NCBI GenBank assembly: GCA_016342325.1 | Contig: JAEINR010000018.1 | Coordinates: 1 to 64,000, forward strand | Length of the DNA stretch: 64,000 nt | Direction of reading: 5' to 3' | From: Desulfobacterium sp. | GTDB lineage: Bacteria > Desulfobacterota > Desulfobacteria > Desulfobacterales > Desulfobacteraceae | Shown: positions 8,178-19,333 of the stretch, one piece after another | How the letters are laid out: every line of letters begins with the position of its first letter | How positions within the stretch are numbered: the first letter of the stretch is position 1 | Translations under genes and position numbers: made by a program | The notes under the pieces: generated by a model | What the model was told of the DNA's origin: nothing | What the model saw: the letters and a program-made list of their open reading frames with translations, nothing else | Databases searched by the model: none

Positions 8178-8235
8178 AGTTGGGACAAAAAAAGGGGCAG
8201 GCATTCCGGCCCCGGCCCAATGCGTACAACCGACC

Positions 8236-8790
8236 CTATTTTTCGAGAAGGACTGCGTGACTTATGGGAACCCTGGGGCTGTCAACCACCCGATACCCGC
8301 AGGCTTGGGCCATTGCCACCGTGTCCCCGAACCGCTGTTGGGAGACATGGCCCCGGGGTTCGCACAGCAGAAACGTTGCCCCGGGCTTGAGGGCGCGGAA
8401 GGTTTCTGCAAACAGCGTTGCCGGATCCTGCACCTCATGGACAACGGCAAATGCCAGGATAAAATCCACCCCCTGGTCAAGGTCTTCCAGACCCAGGGAA
8501 CCATTGACGCACAACCGGTAATCCATGGTCGATTCCACCCCTGCCTTCACCGCCCGTTTTTTCAGGGAATGCAGCATTTTTTCCTGGATATCCACCCCCA
8601 CGACCCGGCCCTTGGACCCCACCATTCCGGCCATGGGGATGGAAAAGAATCCCATGGCGCACCCGACATCCACCACGGTCATGCCGGGCGTCACATGGGG
8701 TAAAAGGATTTTTTCAGGATTCTGGATCATTTTTCTCAAGGGACTGGAAAGAAGGTTGCCTATCCACACCGGGCATAGATGTTCTGCCAT
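8236..8790 (-). CDS. Class I SAM-dependent methyltransferase
   Basis: A 184-residue Rossmann methyltransferase. Motif I is 'VVDVGCAMGFFSIPMAG', motif II 'VVGVDIQEKML', followed by 'FILAFAVVHEVQDP' and 'LKPGATFLLCEPRGH'. It is short, with no added substrate domain, so the acceptor cannot be told; small-molecule methylation, perhaps of a toxic metalloid or thiol, is possible but unproven. A good CAGGAG lies before ATG 8790. Two copies of the palindrome GTTTAGCxxCTAAAC sit within 75 bases upstream, placing it in the same regulon as the EFR1/hydrolase unit and the MarR gene behind it. Confidence 0.88.
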   Translation of the reverse strand: MAEHLCPVWIGNLLSSPLRKMIQNPEKILLPHVTPGMTVVDVGCAMGFFSIPMAGMVGSKGRVVGVDIQEKMLHSLKKRAVKAGVESTMDYRLCVNGSLGLEDLDQGVDFILAFAVVHEVQDPATLFAETFRALKPGATFLLCEPRGHVSQQRFGDTVAMAQACGYRVVDSPRVPISHAVLLEK

Positions 8791-8820
8791 TGGGGAACTC
8801 CTGTGTTATGGGATTAGTAA

Positions 8821-8835
8821 GTTTAGCTCCTAAAC
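8821..8835. promoter_or_regulatory. MarR-type operator copy 2 (GTTTAGCTCCTAAAC)
   Basis: Near-perfect palindrome 31 bases upstream of the methyltransferase start, with another version right behind it at 8848-8862. Confidence 0.8.
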
Positions 8836-8847
8836 ATACCAAACAAG

Positions 8848-8862
8848 GTATAGCACCTAAAC
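8848..8862. promoter_or_regulatory. MarR-type operator copy 3 (GTATAGCACCTAAAC)
   Basis: A one-base-degenerate copy of the same palindrome. The 27-bp offset from copy 2 would place two dimers on nearly the same DNA face. Confidence 0.7.
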
Positions 8863-8910
8863 AGACATGTCAACCCAAAAATAAAATCGCTGGCAAACCG
8901 CTATTATTCG

Positions 8911-8985
8911 CTTATTAGCTTGGGTTCTCGTGTTATTTTGGCAAGAGAATCAGATAATCTTTTTGGTTCTGGCTTGTCCAGGTTA
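8911..8985 (+). repeat. 75-bp dispersed repeat, copy A
   Basis: Contains TGTTATTTTGGCAAGAGAAT and then GGTTCTGGCTTGTCCAGGTT. It lies between the methyltransferase start region and the marR stop. It is one member of the family also seen at 10548, 14819, 19621, 23047, 27890, 40396 and 63449. Confidence 0.85.
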
Positions 8986-9011
8986 GGAAACAATACAGGG
9001 AAAGCCGAGGG

Positions 9012-9485
9012 TCAAGACCCGCCGATCACCCGGTCACAGAACCGATCAATGGCCTTGAAAAGCGTTTCCATGAACTCAATATTGCCATCGTCCGCCTGCT
9101 CGATGATTTCCACAAGATCCGGGTAAATCCTTGAATGAAACTCCTGGTGGGCCTGATATGCAACCGTTCCGGTGTTTGAGAGCTTCAAGAGCACCTCACG
9201 GTCGGACATCTCATCCTTCATCCGAACCACCATCCCCTTTTCCACAAGCTTCCGAAGGATCTGGGAAACGGCGCCCTTGGTCACCCCCTGGAGGGCGGCA
9301 AGGGTCGTGACATTGATGCCGGCATTTCTGCCGATGGCTTCGATGGTGTGAATCTCTGAAGGGTAGAGCAAAAATTCCGTGCCAAAACGCCTCGGTTTCT
9401 GCTCTATCTGCTTCATCTTGTTCATGACCCTGTGAAACATGTCGTCAAACAGGGCCAATCGTCTGTGGGAATCGTTGGTATGCAT
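9012..9485 (-). CDS. MarR-family regulator of the EFR1/methyltransferase regulon
   Basis: A 157-residue winged-helix protein. The helix-turn-helix region 'VTTLAALQGVTKGAVSQILR' is followed by the wing 'GMVVRMKDEMSDREVLLKLS'. A longer reading from 9521 exists, but its first 12 codons consist of the operator-like palindrome at 9495-9511. I therefore choose ATG 9485 (MHTNDSHRR), which puts the operator immediately upstream and lacks a clear Shine-Dalgarno site, so the message could be leaderless or have a very short leader. The shared palindromes in front of this gene, the methyltransferase and the EFR1 gene argue that it is an autorepressor controlling all three units. The inducing ligand is unknown. 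Confidence 0.87.
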   Translation of the reverse strand: MHTNDSHRRLALFDDMFHRVMNKMKQIEQKPRRFGTEFLLYPSEIHTIEAIGRNAGINVTTLAALQGVTKGAVSQILRKLVEKGMVVRMKDEMSDREVLLKLSNTGTVAYQAHQEFHSRIYPDLVEIIEQADDGNIEFMETLFKAIDRFCDRVIGGS

Positions 9486-9494
9486 GGGACTAAA

Positions 9495-9511
9495 GGTATA
9501 GGAGCTAAACC
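9495..9511. promoter_or_regulatory. MarR-type operator copy 4 (autoregulatory)
   Basis: GGTATAGGAGCTAAACC (reverse strand GGTTTAGCTCCTATACC) lies about 10 bases before the preferred marR start. It is the fourth copy of the regulon palindrome. Confidence 0.7.
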
Positions 9512-9547
9512 TGGATGTCAACCCAGGAAGAGAACTAGGGGGTTGGG

Positions 9548-10309
9548 CTACCCTTCAAACTGAACCACCATCACCTTTTTGGCATCCACTTTTCTCACCG
9601 TGAGGTGATACCCTCGGACCTCCACATTGATATCCCCTGTTTCCGATGCAATGCCCTCGATCTCAAACAGGCTGCCCGGGGTGATACCAAGCTCTGTGAA
9701 CCGTTTGCCCTGAACGGTTTTCTTACCGTAACTGACCAGCCTTGCCTTTGCTCCTTCCGGAACTGAGCTCAGGGGGGTCGGCGTCTGGTTCGCACGATTG
9801 CAGGTGACGGGCATTTCCTTGAGATCCCCCATGCAACGCTCGGCATTATCCTGGCACTGCTCAAGGGAAAAGTTGCTGTCGCAAAACCGGCGGAACCCGG
9901 AGATCCATTCTTTTCCGCTCCGGGGGCACACCTCGGTAAACTCCACGAATCGCACAATGCGTTCGAGCACTTCGGGCGTCACCGAATGTTCCATCATGCA
10001 GGCAGCATCGTCTGCCGTCTCACCTTCGATGCAGAGAATATTGGTGATAAACTTCTTCAGTACCCTGTGGCGCCGGATTACGTCCAAAGCGATCTCTTCC
10101 CCAGTGTCGGTCAGGGTGATCACATCATAGGGGGCATAGTTGAGCAGCCCCTTCTTGGAAAGGGTTTTCAGGGCTCCGGTCACAGAGGAGTTATTCACTT
10201 CAAGCCGTTTTGCAATCTCCTTTACCCGTGCGGCCTGCTTATCTTCGATTATATGATAGATGGTCTCAAGGTAGTCTTCAAGGCTTGCAGTCAACGCTTT
10301 TTTTTTCAT
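9548..10309 (-). CDS. DtxR/MntR-type metal-dependent regulator with FeoA domain
   Basis: A 253-residue regulator. Residues 8-75 form the DtxR winged helix ('LEDYLETIYHIIEDKQAARV', 'VNNSSVTGALKTLSKKGLL'), and residues 76-135 the dimer/metal domain ('EIALDVIRRHRVLKKFITNI', 'ACMMEHSVTPEVLERIVRF'). The C-terminal ~75 residues are an SH3-like FeoA domain ('LSSVPEGAKARLVSYG' to 'VRKVDAKKVMVVQF'). The linker carries four Cys (in 'EVCPRSG', 'RRFCDSN', 'EQCQDNAERCMG'), which is commoner in delta-proteobacterial members and might sense metal or redox. It probably represses iron or manganese uptake genes when metal is plentiful. No target gene lies adjacent; the FeoB-associated peptide at 1619 is a possible one. 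AGGAGAACTG precedes the ATG. Confidence 0.88.
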   Translation of the reverse strand: MKKKALTASLEDYLETIYHIIEDKQAARVKEIAKRLEVNNSSVTGALKTLSKKGLLNYAPYDVITLTDTGEEIALDVIRRHRVLKKFITNILCIEGETADDAACMMEHSVTPEVLERIVRFVEFTEVCPRSGKEWISGFRRFCDSNFSLEQCQDNAERCMGDLKEMPVTCNRANQTPTPLSSVPEGAKARLVSYGKKTVQGKRFTELGITPGSLFEIEGIASETGDINVEVRGYHLTVRKVDAKKVMVVQFEG

Positions 10310-10547
10310 CAGTTCTCCTGTTGGGTACTTATTTATAGAGGTAAAAGTTTATTGGGTTGAACAAAACTTGTCAAGGGAATTGTCCTATGGTAGCCGCCCC
10401 TCAAATTTAAGCGGTAGCCAAAAGCCAGGCAAAGAAACCCATACAATCCGGGCCTGGAAGAGGCTTAAAACAAACAAAACATTGTTCATCACACCAAACA
10501 TACCTACCGGCTCCCTAAAGATTTATTCTGCGAAATGCATTTCCCAG

Positions 10548-10618
10548 GTTCTTATCTCTGATTTTCGTGTTATTTTGGCAAAAGAATCAGAAAAAAACGT
10601 TGGTCCTGACTTGAACTT
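10548..10618 (+). repeat. 75-bp dispersed repeat, copy B
   Basis: TCTGATTTTCGTGTTATTTT begins at about 10557, then GGCAAAAGAATCAGA, then a diverged right end GGTCCTGACTTGAAC. It occupies much of the 10310-10683 gap; I see nothing else there. Confidence 0.8.
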
Positions 10619-10683
10619 CAAAAGCAACTACTTGACGGCAAAGGAAAACTGTCTTGGAAAAATCATTAAAAAAGAGCACCACC

Positions 10684-11505
10684 ATGGTCTCCCTTCTCCC
10701 AGAAGATATCGATTCATATACCCGCCGCCTTGCCAGCTCCCATCCCCTCAGGCAGGAGATCCTGGTCTCTGCCATGGACGACCTTGATCTTCCCGGGAAA
10801 AGCGCAGGCATTGATGTGGGATGCGGAATCGGTCTTTCCACCCTCCTCCTTGCCGGGGCAAAAGAAAAAGATCTCCATGTCACAGGGGTTGATATCTCAG
10901 GGGAATTCATCAAAACAGCCGAAACACTGGCCCAAAAAACAGGCCTGTCAGCCCAGCTCATCTTTGAGCAGGGGAGTGCATCAACCCTTCCCTTTGCAGA
11001 CAACAAATTTGACTGGGCCTGGAGCGTGGATTGTTTAAACTACGCGCCTGGCCCGTCCCTGGCACCGCTAAAGGAGCTGAAAAGGGTGGTAAAAAAGGGC
11101 GGCAGGGTCGCCCTGCTCGGCTGGTCCTCCCAGCAGCTTCTGCCGGGATTTCCGGCGCTTGAAGCAAAACTTAACGCCACCGAGGAAGGGATTGCCCCAT
11201 TCCAGAAGGAGATGGAACCTGACCGGCATTTTCTACGCACCGGAAAGATATTGGATCAACTGGGGTTTAAAGAGATCAAGGTGAAATCATTTATCAAGGA
11301 TATCTGTGCCCCCCTTGATGGCGATATTTTCACAGCATTAGAAGATCTCATAAAAATGAGATGGCCGAAAAAACCACGGGGGCTATCTAAAAAAGAGCTG
11401 GCGCTTTACCGGCATATAACCGATTCAAGCTCTCCGGGTTTTATCCTCAACGCTTCAAATTATTATGGCTTTTTTACCTACACAATGTTCGTTGGGACAA
11501 GGTAG
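10684..11505 (+). CDS. Class I SAM-dependent methyltransferase
   Basis: A 273-residue methyltransferase. Motif I is 'GIDVGCGIGLSTLLLAG', motif II 'VTGVDISGEFIKTAE', followed by 'FDWAWSVDCLNYAPGP' and 'VKKGGRVALLGWSSQQLLPG'. The C-terminal half resembles the UbiE/COQ5-like small-molecule group, with a trailing helical cap that ends in 'NYYGFFTYTMFVGTR'. The substrate is not evident. The frame is open to TTG 10654, but ATG 10684 is preferred although its Shine-Dalgarno site is weak. The 75-bp repeat lies directly upstream, so the promoter must lie between the repeat and the gene or within the repeat. It is convergent with the GGDEF-EAL gene. Confidence 0.85.
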   Translation: MVSLLPEDIDSYTRRLASSHPLRQEILVSAMDDLDLPGKSAGIDVGCGIGLSTLLLAGAKEKDLHVTGVDISGEFIKTAETLAQKTGLSAQLIFEQGSASTLPFADNKFDWAWSVDCLNYAPGPSLAPLKELKRVVKKGGRVALLGWSSQQLLPGFPALEAKLNATEEGIAPFQKEMEPDRHFLRTGKILDQLGFKEIKVKSFIKDICAPLDGDIFTALEDLIKMRWPKKPRGLSKKELALYRHITDSSSPGFILNASNYYGFFTYTMFVGTR

Positions 11506-11534
11506 AACGGGCAGGAGGCAAACGCCCTTTGATT

Positions 11535-14500
11535 TCAAGCGTTTTTCATTCCCCCTTCAAGCAGGGCCTGGAACTTATCTGCCGGCACCGGGGGACTGAA
11601 ATAGTACCCCTGGATCTCATCGCAGTGATTTTCGCGCATGAACTCAAGTTGCTCTTTTGTCTCCACCCCTTCGGCCACGGTTTTCATGTTCAGGCTCTTT
11701 GCCATGGAAAGAATGGTGCGGGCGATGACCATGTCGTCCTTGCTGTTGGGAATCTCCCGGACAAAGGACTGGTCGACCTTGAGGATGGCCACGGGGAAGC
11801 GTTTCAGGTAGCTCAACGATGAATACCCGGTGCCAAAATCATCAATGGAAAAGCTCACGCCCAGGTCTGCAATCCGGTTCATGGTGTCGATGGCCGTTTC
11901 CACATCGTTCATCACCAGGCTCTCGGTGATCTCCAGGTTGAGGAACCGGGGTTCGAGTCCGGCGCCGTTGAGGGCGGCCTGGACCTTGCTTGCCAGTTCC
12001 GTGTTCCTGAACTGCACGGCAGAGAGATTCACGGCGATCTTGAGAGATCCGAATCCCAGGTCATGCCATTTCTTAGTCTGGATGCACGCCTGGTTGAGCA
12101 CCCAGGTGCCAATGGGTTCGATCACCCCGGTCTCTTCGGCAATGGGAATGAAGTCGCCTGGGGAGATGAGCCCCTTTTCACCATTATCCCAGCGAATCAG
12201 GGCCTCCATTCCCGAAATCTCTCCGGTTTCAACCGCCACCTTGGGCTGGTAAAAAAGCTTGAATTCGTTCTTTTGCAGGCCGTGCCTCAGGTCCGCCTCG
12301 AGTTCAATCCGTTTGATCATCTGCTGGTTCATGCCGGTCTCAAACAGGGAGTAGCTGTTCTTGCCCGAAGCCTTAATCTTGTGCATGGCAATCTCGGCAT
12401 TCTGAATCAGGGCCGAAGGGGTGGTCCCGTCCGCAGGATACAGGCTGATGCCAATGCTGATGTTGGCATAAATCTCCTTTTCTTCCACCATAAAAGGGCT
12501 TTCAAACAAGGCCATCAGATCCGTCGCACTGGTGACCGCTTCCTTGGCAGTGTTGATGCTGTTGAGGATGATGTTAAACTGGTCCCCGCCAAACCGTGAG
12601 ACCGTTGTTTTGTCCGTAAAAGACCGGGAGAGCCTTTCCCCGACGGCCTTGAGAAACAGGTCGCCGATATTGTGTCCAAGGCTCTCGTTGACATGTTTAA
12701 AGTTGTCCAGATCCAGGCAGAGAACGGCGACCAAACGCTGGTTCTTCTGGGCGATACCGATGGACCGTTCAAGGCGATCTTCAAAGAGCAAACGGTTGGG
12801 AAGCCCAGTCAGGCCGTCGTGGTAGGTCTTGAACTTGAGCTTCTCCTGGCTGCGCCGGATCTCGGTCATGTCGTGGAATACCGCCACATAGCTTGAAACA
12901 TCGCCCTTATTGCCCATGATGGCGGTGATGGAAAGCCATTCCGGATAGGCTTCCCCGTTCTTTTTACGGTTCCAGATCTCTCCGCTCCACTGGCCCTTTT
13001 CCTTAAGACTTGACCACATTTTATCGTAAAATTCAGGGGAGTGACGGTCGGACTTGAGTATCCGTGGATTCTGACCCACCGCCTCCTTGGCCGAATACCC
13101 GGTGATACCCTCAAAGGCCGGGTTGACCCGTTGGATGATACCGTCGGCATCGGATACGGTGATGCCCTCTATGCTGTTTTCAAACACGCTGTCCGAAAGC
13201 AGCAGCAGGTTTTCGTAATGCTTTTTTTCCGTGATTTCCCGACCGTACACATAAAAGGACGCCATGTCCGAGATATTGCTGGTTTTAAAGAAAAAGACCC
13301 GGTTGTCCAGGGTGATCTCAAGCTCCTGGTGGGATGCTTTTCCAAGGCTTTGTTCAAGCTTTTGGATCCAGTGGAGGGGGAGCGGCTTCCCCTCCTCAAA
13401 TCCCCTGTCCGAAAATAGCGATTGTGCCGTTTGGTTCAGGTAGAGAAGGGTGAAATCAAGGGAGACCCGGAGGACGGGGTTGGGATTTTCATCGGGAAAC
13501 TTTGCCAACACCCGGATGCGCTCTTTGGACTGTTTCAGCTCAAGGATCTTGGTGTTCAACTCCAAGGCGTAGTTTTCAAAGGTCTCCATGAACCGGTTGA
13601 AATGCCGGGCCAGGAGTTTGAATTCATAGGTGTCGGAGGTCTCTTTCATGCGCACGGAAAAGTCCCCGGAGATGCCCCTGCCAAAGGTGTGGATCATCCC
13701 CTTCACCGGCCGGTTCAAATTGTTGCTCAGCCAGAGGACCACAAAGAAGATAACAAAAAAGGCGACCAGGCCTGTCCGATAAAAGGCCTGTTGAATCTGG
13801 GTGGAAGCGGTATCAAACTCATCCACATAGGCAGAACTGACGATGATCCACCCCAGGGCCGGAATCTGCCTGTGGGCATGGATGACTTGCCTGTTGCCCG
13901 CCTGGGCCAGGGTGAAGCCCTTTGGCGTTGCAAAGATCCTCTCCATGGGAACACTTTTCATCAACAAGGGATCCAGCCCGGAAGGGATGGTTACCTTGCC
14001 TTTTTGATCCATGATAAAGGTGTGGCCGGATCGTCCGAACCTGAAGGAAGAGACCGCCTTTGACAACTCCCCCGGACCCACAAGATCTGAGAACTCCTCC
14101 TTGTAACTTGAGGCGGAGACGATCAGGTCCCAGGGTTCGAACCGCTTCATATAAAGGGCCTTCAGCCGGGGGGAAGAATCAAAGGGATTTTGCCACTCAT
14201 ATTCCAGGTATCCTGACCCGGATTTCAACTGCTCCTTGACAAACGCCCGGAACGAGACATCCGTGCCCACCAGGGAGGGTTTGGGATGGGCCTTGATAAT
14301 GCCCTGGGAGTCGAGGCAGTAGAGGTAGCCCGAGGTGCCGATGGTCTCAGATGTGAGCTCCTTAAATGCCCTGGCCTTGGCCACAGCTTCCGTAACATAA
14401 CCCCTTCTCACATTGTCCCGGTGAAGGCCAAGGGCCTCGACCCGCTTTTCAACAATGGCCCGGAGGTGATGCCGGATGACCAGATCAGCCGTCTCAACCA

Positions 14501-14678
14501 CCATACCCTGAATCGAATCCAGGGCCGAATTCATCTGGTTGGAAATATTGGCGTCGATACTCCGCTTGACAAGGGAGTAGGTCAGGATAGAAGAACCCGC
14601 CAGCATAAGAACAAACACCGAGAAATAGGTGATGAATAGTTTTGTTCTGATTCGTAAATTTCCCCGCCCTGCAAACAT
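11535..14678 (-). CDS. Membrane Cache-HAMP-PAS-GGDEF-EAL protein, likely c-di-GMP phosphodiesterase
   Basis: A 1047-residue sensor. An N-terminal helix (about 12-34) precedes a periplasmic dCache domain ('SGYLYCLDSQGIIKAHPKPS', 'WDLIVSASSYKEEFSDLVG'), a second helix (about 300-320) and a HAMP-like linker. Two PAS domains follow, the second with 'DGIIQRVNPAFEGITGYSAK' and a PAC tail, then GGDEF and EAL domains. The cyclase signature is degenerate, 'FGGDQF' instead of GGDEF. The EAL domain keeps 'MEALIRW', 'LEITESLV', 'IDDFGTGYSSL', 'LKVDQSFV' and 'AEGVETKEQ', so net c-di-GMP hydrolysis is expected. Ligand binding outside would set c-di-GMP inside. It ends convergent with the methyltransferase and is divergent from acnA. 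A CAGGAG site precedes the ATG. Confidence 0.92.
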   Translation of the reverse strand: MFAGRGNLRIRTKLFITYFSVFVLMLAGSSILTYSLVKRSIDANISNQMNSALDSIQGMVVETADLVIRHHLRAIVEKRVEALGLHRDNVRRGYVTEAVAKARAFKELTSETIGTSGYLYCLDSQGIIKAHPKPSLVGTDVSFRAFVKEQLKSGSGYLEYEWQNPFDSSPRLKALYMKRFEPWDLIVSASSYKEEFSDLVGPGELSKAVSSFRFGRSGHTFIMDQKGKVTIPSGLDPLLMKSVPMERIFATPKGFTLAQAGNRQVIHAHRQIPALGWIIVSSAYVDEFDTASTQIQQAFYRTGLVAFFVIFFVVLWLSNNLNRPVKGMIHTFGRGISGDFSVRMKETSDTYEFKLLARHFNRFMETFENYALELNTKILELKQSKERIRVLAKFPDENPNPVLRVSLDFTLLYLNQTAQSLFSDRGFEEGKPLPLHWIQKLEQSLGKASHQELEITLDNRVFFFKTSNISDMASFYVYGREITEKKHYENLLLLSDSVFENSIEGITVSDADGIIQRVNPAFEGITGYSAKEAVGQNPRILKSDRHSPEFYDKMWSSLKEKGQWSGEIWNRKKNGEAYPEWLSITAIMGNKGDVSSYVAVFHDMTEIRRSQEKLKFKTYHDGLTGLPNRLLFEDRLERSIGIAQKNQRLVAVLCLDLDNFKHVNESLGHNIGDLFLKAVGERLSRSFTDKTTVSRFGGDQFNIILNSINTAKEAVTSATDLMALFESPFMVEEKEIYANISIGISLYPADGTTPSALIQNAEIAMHKIKASGKNSYSLFETGMNQQMIKRIELEADLRHGLQKNEFKLFYQPKVAVETGEISGMEALIRWDNGEKGLISPGDFIPIAEETGVIEPIGTWVLNQACIQTKKWHDLGFGSLKIAVNLSAVQFRNTELASKVQAALNGAGLEPRFLNLEITESLVMNDVETAIDTMNRIADLGVSFSIDDFGTGYSSLSYLKRFPVAILKVDQSFVREIPNSKDDMVIARTILSMAKSLNMKTVAEGVETKEQLEFMRENHCDEIQGYYFSPPVPADKFQALLEGGMKNA

Positions 14679-14818
14679 CTCCTGCCTCCTGAGTAATCAT
14701 AACTTAAAATTCCCTAAGACTACGTTTACAGCCCGAATTTGTCAAACCCTAGTCCAACCCCGGACTCTTTTTCAATATTTTATTCCCCCACCACCGTTGC
14801 CAACAGCAAGATCGGCCT

Positions 14819-14841
14819 TGGTTCTGGCTTGTCCAGGTTAA
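14819..14841 (+). repeat. 75-bp dispersed repeat, partial copy C
   Basis: Only the right end (GGTTCTGGCTTGTCCAGGTT at about 14820-14839) remains, in the divergent gap before acnA, just upstream of its -35 box. Confidence 0.75.
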
Positions 14842-14853
14842 GGTTTCCTAGGG

Positions 14854-14882
14854 TTGACACCTGTGGGCCATTCCCCTATAGT
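14854..14882 (+). promoter_or_regulatory. Strong sigma-70-type promoter of acnA
   Basis: TTGACA at 14854-14859, exactly 17 bases, TATAGT at 14877-14882. It leaves a leader of roughly 120 bases before the aconitase start. Confidence 0.75.
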
Positions 14883-15007
14883 TTTATTTTAACAACTGAA
14901 AAATTCAATATTTCCTGCCACCTATACGCTAGACGATTCTGCATGATATTGGCAGGACCAAAACGTCCATACCCATCATTTCAAACAATTGCATTCCAGG
15001 GGGAATC

Positions 15008-17761
<2,754 letters not shown>

Positions 17762-17774
17762 AAAATTCCCACCA

Positions 17775-17804
17775 GGCACCAAGGGATCAACGCCCCTTGG
17801 TGCC
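17775..17804. terminator. Hairpin between acnA and the oxidase operon
   Basis: Perfect 11-bp stem GGCACCAAGGG (17775-17785) with CCCTTGGTGCC (17794-17804), loop of 8. There is no T-run, so it is at best a bidirectional or Rho-assisted terminator for the converging acnA and oxidase transcripts. Confidence 0.6.
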
Positions 17805-17865
17805 AGTGGCTCCGGGGAACAACCCGCACGTTGCCCCATTGATTCCCAGGGCCAAAGGCAAAGTG

Positions 17866-18717
17866 TCAGCCAACGAGGCCGTCCGCCATCAGGGCGGCCA
17901 TGAAAACCACCAGGGAGGCATTAAAGACCCGGAATCCCAGACGGGCAGACCCTCCACCCGGCACCCAAAGACGGACCCCAAAAAAGAGCACCACCCCGAG
18001 ACCGTTGGCCCCCATGATCCAGGCAACCACTCCAACGAGATCCGGCTTGAACAGCACAAACATGGCAAGGCCGCTCCCCCATAGGGAAATCCACACCAGG
18101 AGGATCCGCTCCAGCTGATCCCGCCGGAACAGGGCCAACAAGGGAATGGGTTCTCCCCAGGGATGGGAGAGGAGCACCAGCCAGGCGTGGGGAAATTGCC
18201 ACACAACCATCAGGCCCATCACGGCCCACAGCCCCGGGGGAAGCCCCCCGCCCACGGCCCCGGACCATCCCATGGCCACGGGCACGGCCCCGGAGAGCGC
18301 CCCCGGCACCAACGCCCACACCGTGCGCGACTTCAGGGGGGTGTAGACCCCGTTGTACAAGACCACCCCGACCAGGGCCCACACACAGGGTGCAGGCCCG
18401 CCCCCCACCCAAAAGAGCCCGGCCAAACCCAGGCCCAGAAAAGTCACGGCCTGGACCAGGACACCCAGGGGAGCCAACCGTCCCAGGGGAAGCGCACGGC
18501 CCCGGGTGCGGGTCAGCAGCTTGTCCCCATGTCTGTCCTGGAAATTATTGAGACAGGCACTGCCGAAGAAGAGACAAAAGGCGGCCAGGGCCTGTTTTAA
18601 AAACCGGTCCAGATGACCCAGGTCGTCAAAGGCGATTCCCAGTAAGGAAGAGAACGTCAGGGCCAGGCAAAGCAGGGGTTTCCCCACCCCAATCCCATCG
18701 AATAGCCGGCTACTCAT
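17866..18717 (-). CDS. ctaB: Protoheme IX farnesyltransferase (heme O synthase)
   Basis: A 283-residue UbiA-family membrane prenyltransferase that adds a farnesyl group to heme b to give heme O for the oxidase encoded upstream. Motif 1 is 'NNFQDRHGDKLLTRTRGRAL' (NxxD...DxxxxRT) and motif 2 region 'YTPLKSRTVWALVPGALSGA'. About eight hydrophobic helices are visible. ATG 18717 overlaps the coxB stop by 8 bases (translational coupling); a longer start at 18735 is less likely. No heme A synthase (ctaA) is present in the window, so heme A must be made from a distant gene, or the oxidase may use heme O. It is last in the operon, and the residues around motif 1 are somewhat diverged. Confidence 0.88.
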   Translation of the reverse strand: MSSRLFDGIGVGKPLLCLALTFSSLLGIAFDDLGHLDRFLKQALAAFCLFFGSACLNNFQDRHGDKLLTRTRGRALPLGRLAPLGVLVQAVTFLGLGLAGLFWVGGGPAPCVWALVGVVLYNGVYTPLKSRTVWALVPGALSGAVPVAMGWSGAVGGGLPPGLWAVMGLMVVWQFPHAWLVLLSHPWGEPIPLLALFRRDQLERILLVWISLWGSGLAMFVLFKPDLVGVVAWIMGANGLGVVLFFGVRLWVPGGGSARLGFRVFNASLVVFMAALMADGLVG

Positions 18718-19324
18718 CCGCCGCCTCGGTCTCAAGCCAGGCCAGGTACTCCGCCTCGGTCACCACCCGGAGCACTGCGGTCATGTCGGCATGGCCCACC
18801 CCGCAGAACTCGCTGCACTGGATAAAATAGGTGCCCGTCTCGTCGGGAAGGAACCAGGCATAGGTGTGCACACCGGGAACCGCGTCCACCTTGATGCGAA
18901 AGGCCGGGATAAACAGGCCGTGGATCACGTCGTCGGAGGTGACCTCCAGGCGCACGGGCTTGCCCAGGGGCACCACCAGTTCGTCCTCGGTCTCCTTTTC
19001 GTTGGGATAAATGAAAATCCAGGAATACATCATGGCCACGGTTTCGATGGTAAGGGCATTGTCCGGCACGTTGCGAAGCCCGGCATAGGAGCTCCAGCCG
19101 ACCCAGAACATGGACATGGCAATGAGGGTAGGCACCAGGGTCCACACCAGTTCCAGCCGCCAGTCCCCCCGGATATCTGCGGCCCGGGGATGGCGCTTCC
19201 GGCTGTACCGGAACACAAACCAGACCATGGTGGCTGTGATGGCAAACAATAGAAACAGGGAAAAGCCGATGATATAGACAAAGGCCGCATCCACCTTTAC
19301 AACCGGATTGATGATCGTCTCCAT
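18710..19324 (-). CDS. coxB: Cytochrome c oxidase subunit II
   Basis: A 204-residue CuA subunit. Two N-terminal membrane helices (about 12-35 and 55-75) precede a periplasmic cupredoxin domain. Its CuA site is intact: His in 'DDVIHGLFIPAFRIKVDAVP' and 'IQCSEFCGVGHADM' (CxxxCxxxHxxM). It accepts electrons from a cytochrome c or other donor and passes them to subunit I. There is no fused cytochrome c domain, so this is not a caa3 type, and no cytochrome c gene accompanies it; the electron donor is unknown. A conserved-aromatic region 'SWIFIYPNEKETEDEL' precedes the site. It lies after coxD rather than before coxA, which is an unusual gene order. Confidence 0.94.
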   Translation of the reverse strand: METIINPVVKVDAAFVYIIGFSLFLLFAITATMVWFVFRYSRKRHPRAADIRGDWRLELVWTLVPTLIAMSMFWVGWSSYAGLRNVPDNALTIETVAMMYSWIFIYPNEKETEDELVVPLGKPVRLEVTSDDVIHGLFIPAFRIKVDAVPGVHTYAWFLPDETGTYFIQCSEFCGVGHADMTAVLRVVTEAEYLAWLETEAADE

Positions 19325-19333
19325 GGTTTCTCC

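Noticed and set aside
11535-14678. Calling the PAS-GGDEF-EAL protein a diguanylate cyclase
   Set aside because: The signature is GGDQF, so cyclase activity is doubtful; the EAL part is complete, hence phosphodiesterase is preferred.
14679-15007. c-di-GMP or other known riboswitch before acnA
   Set aside because: I looked for conserved riboswitch cores here and before the pilus and chemoreceptor genes and saw none.
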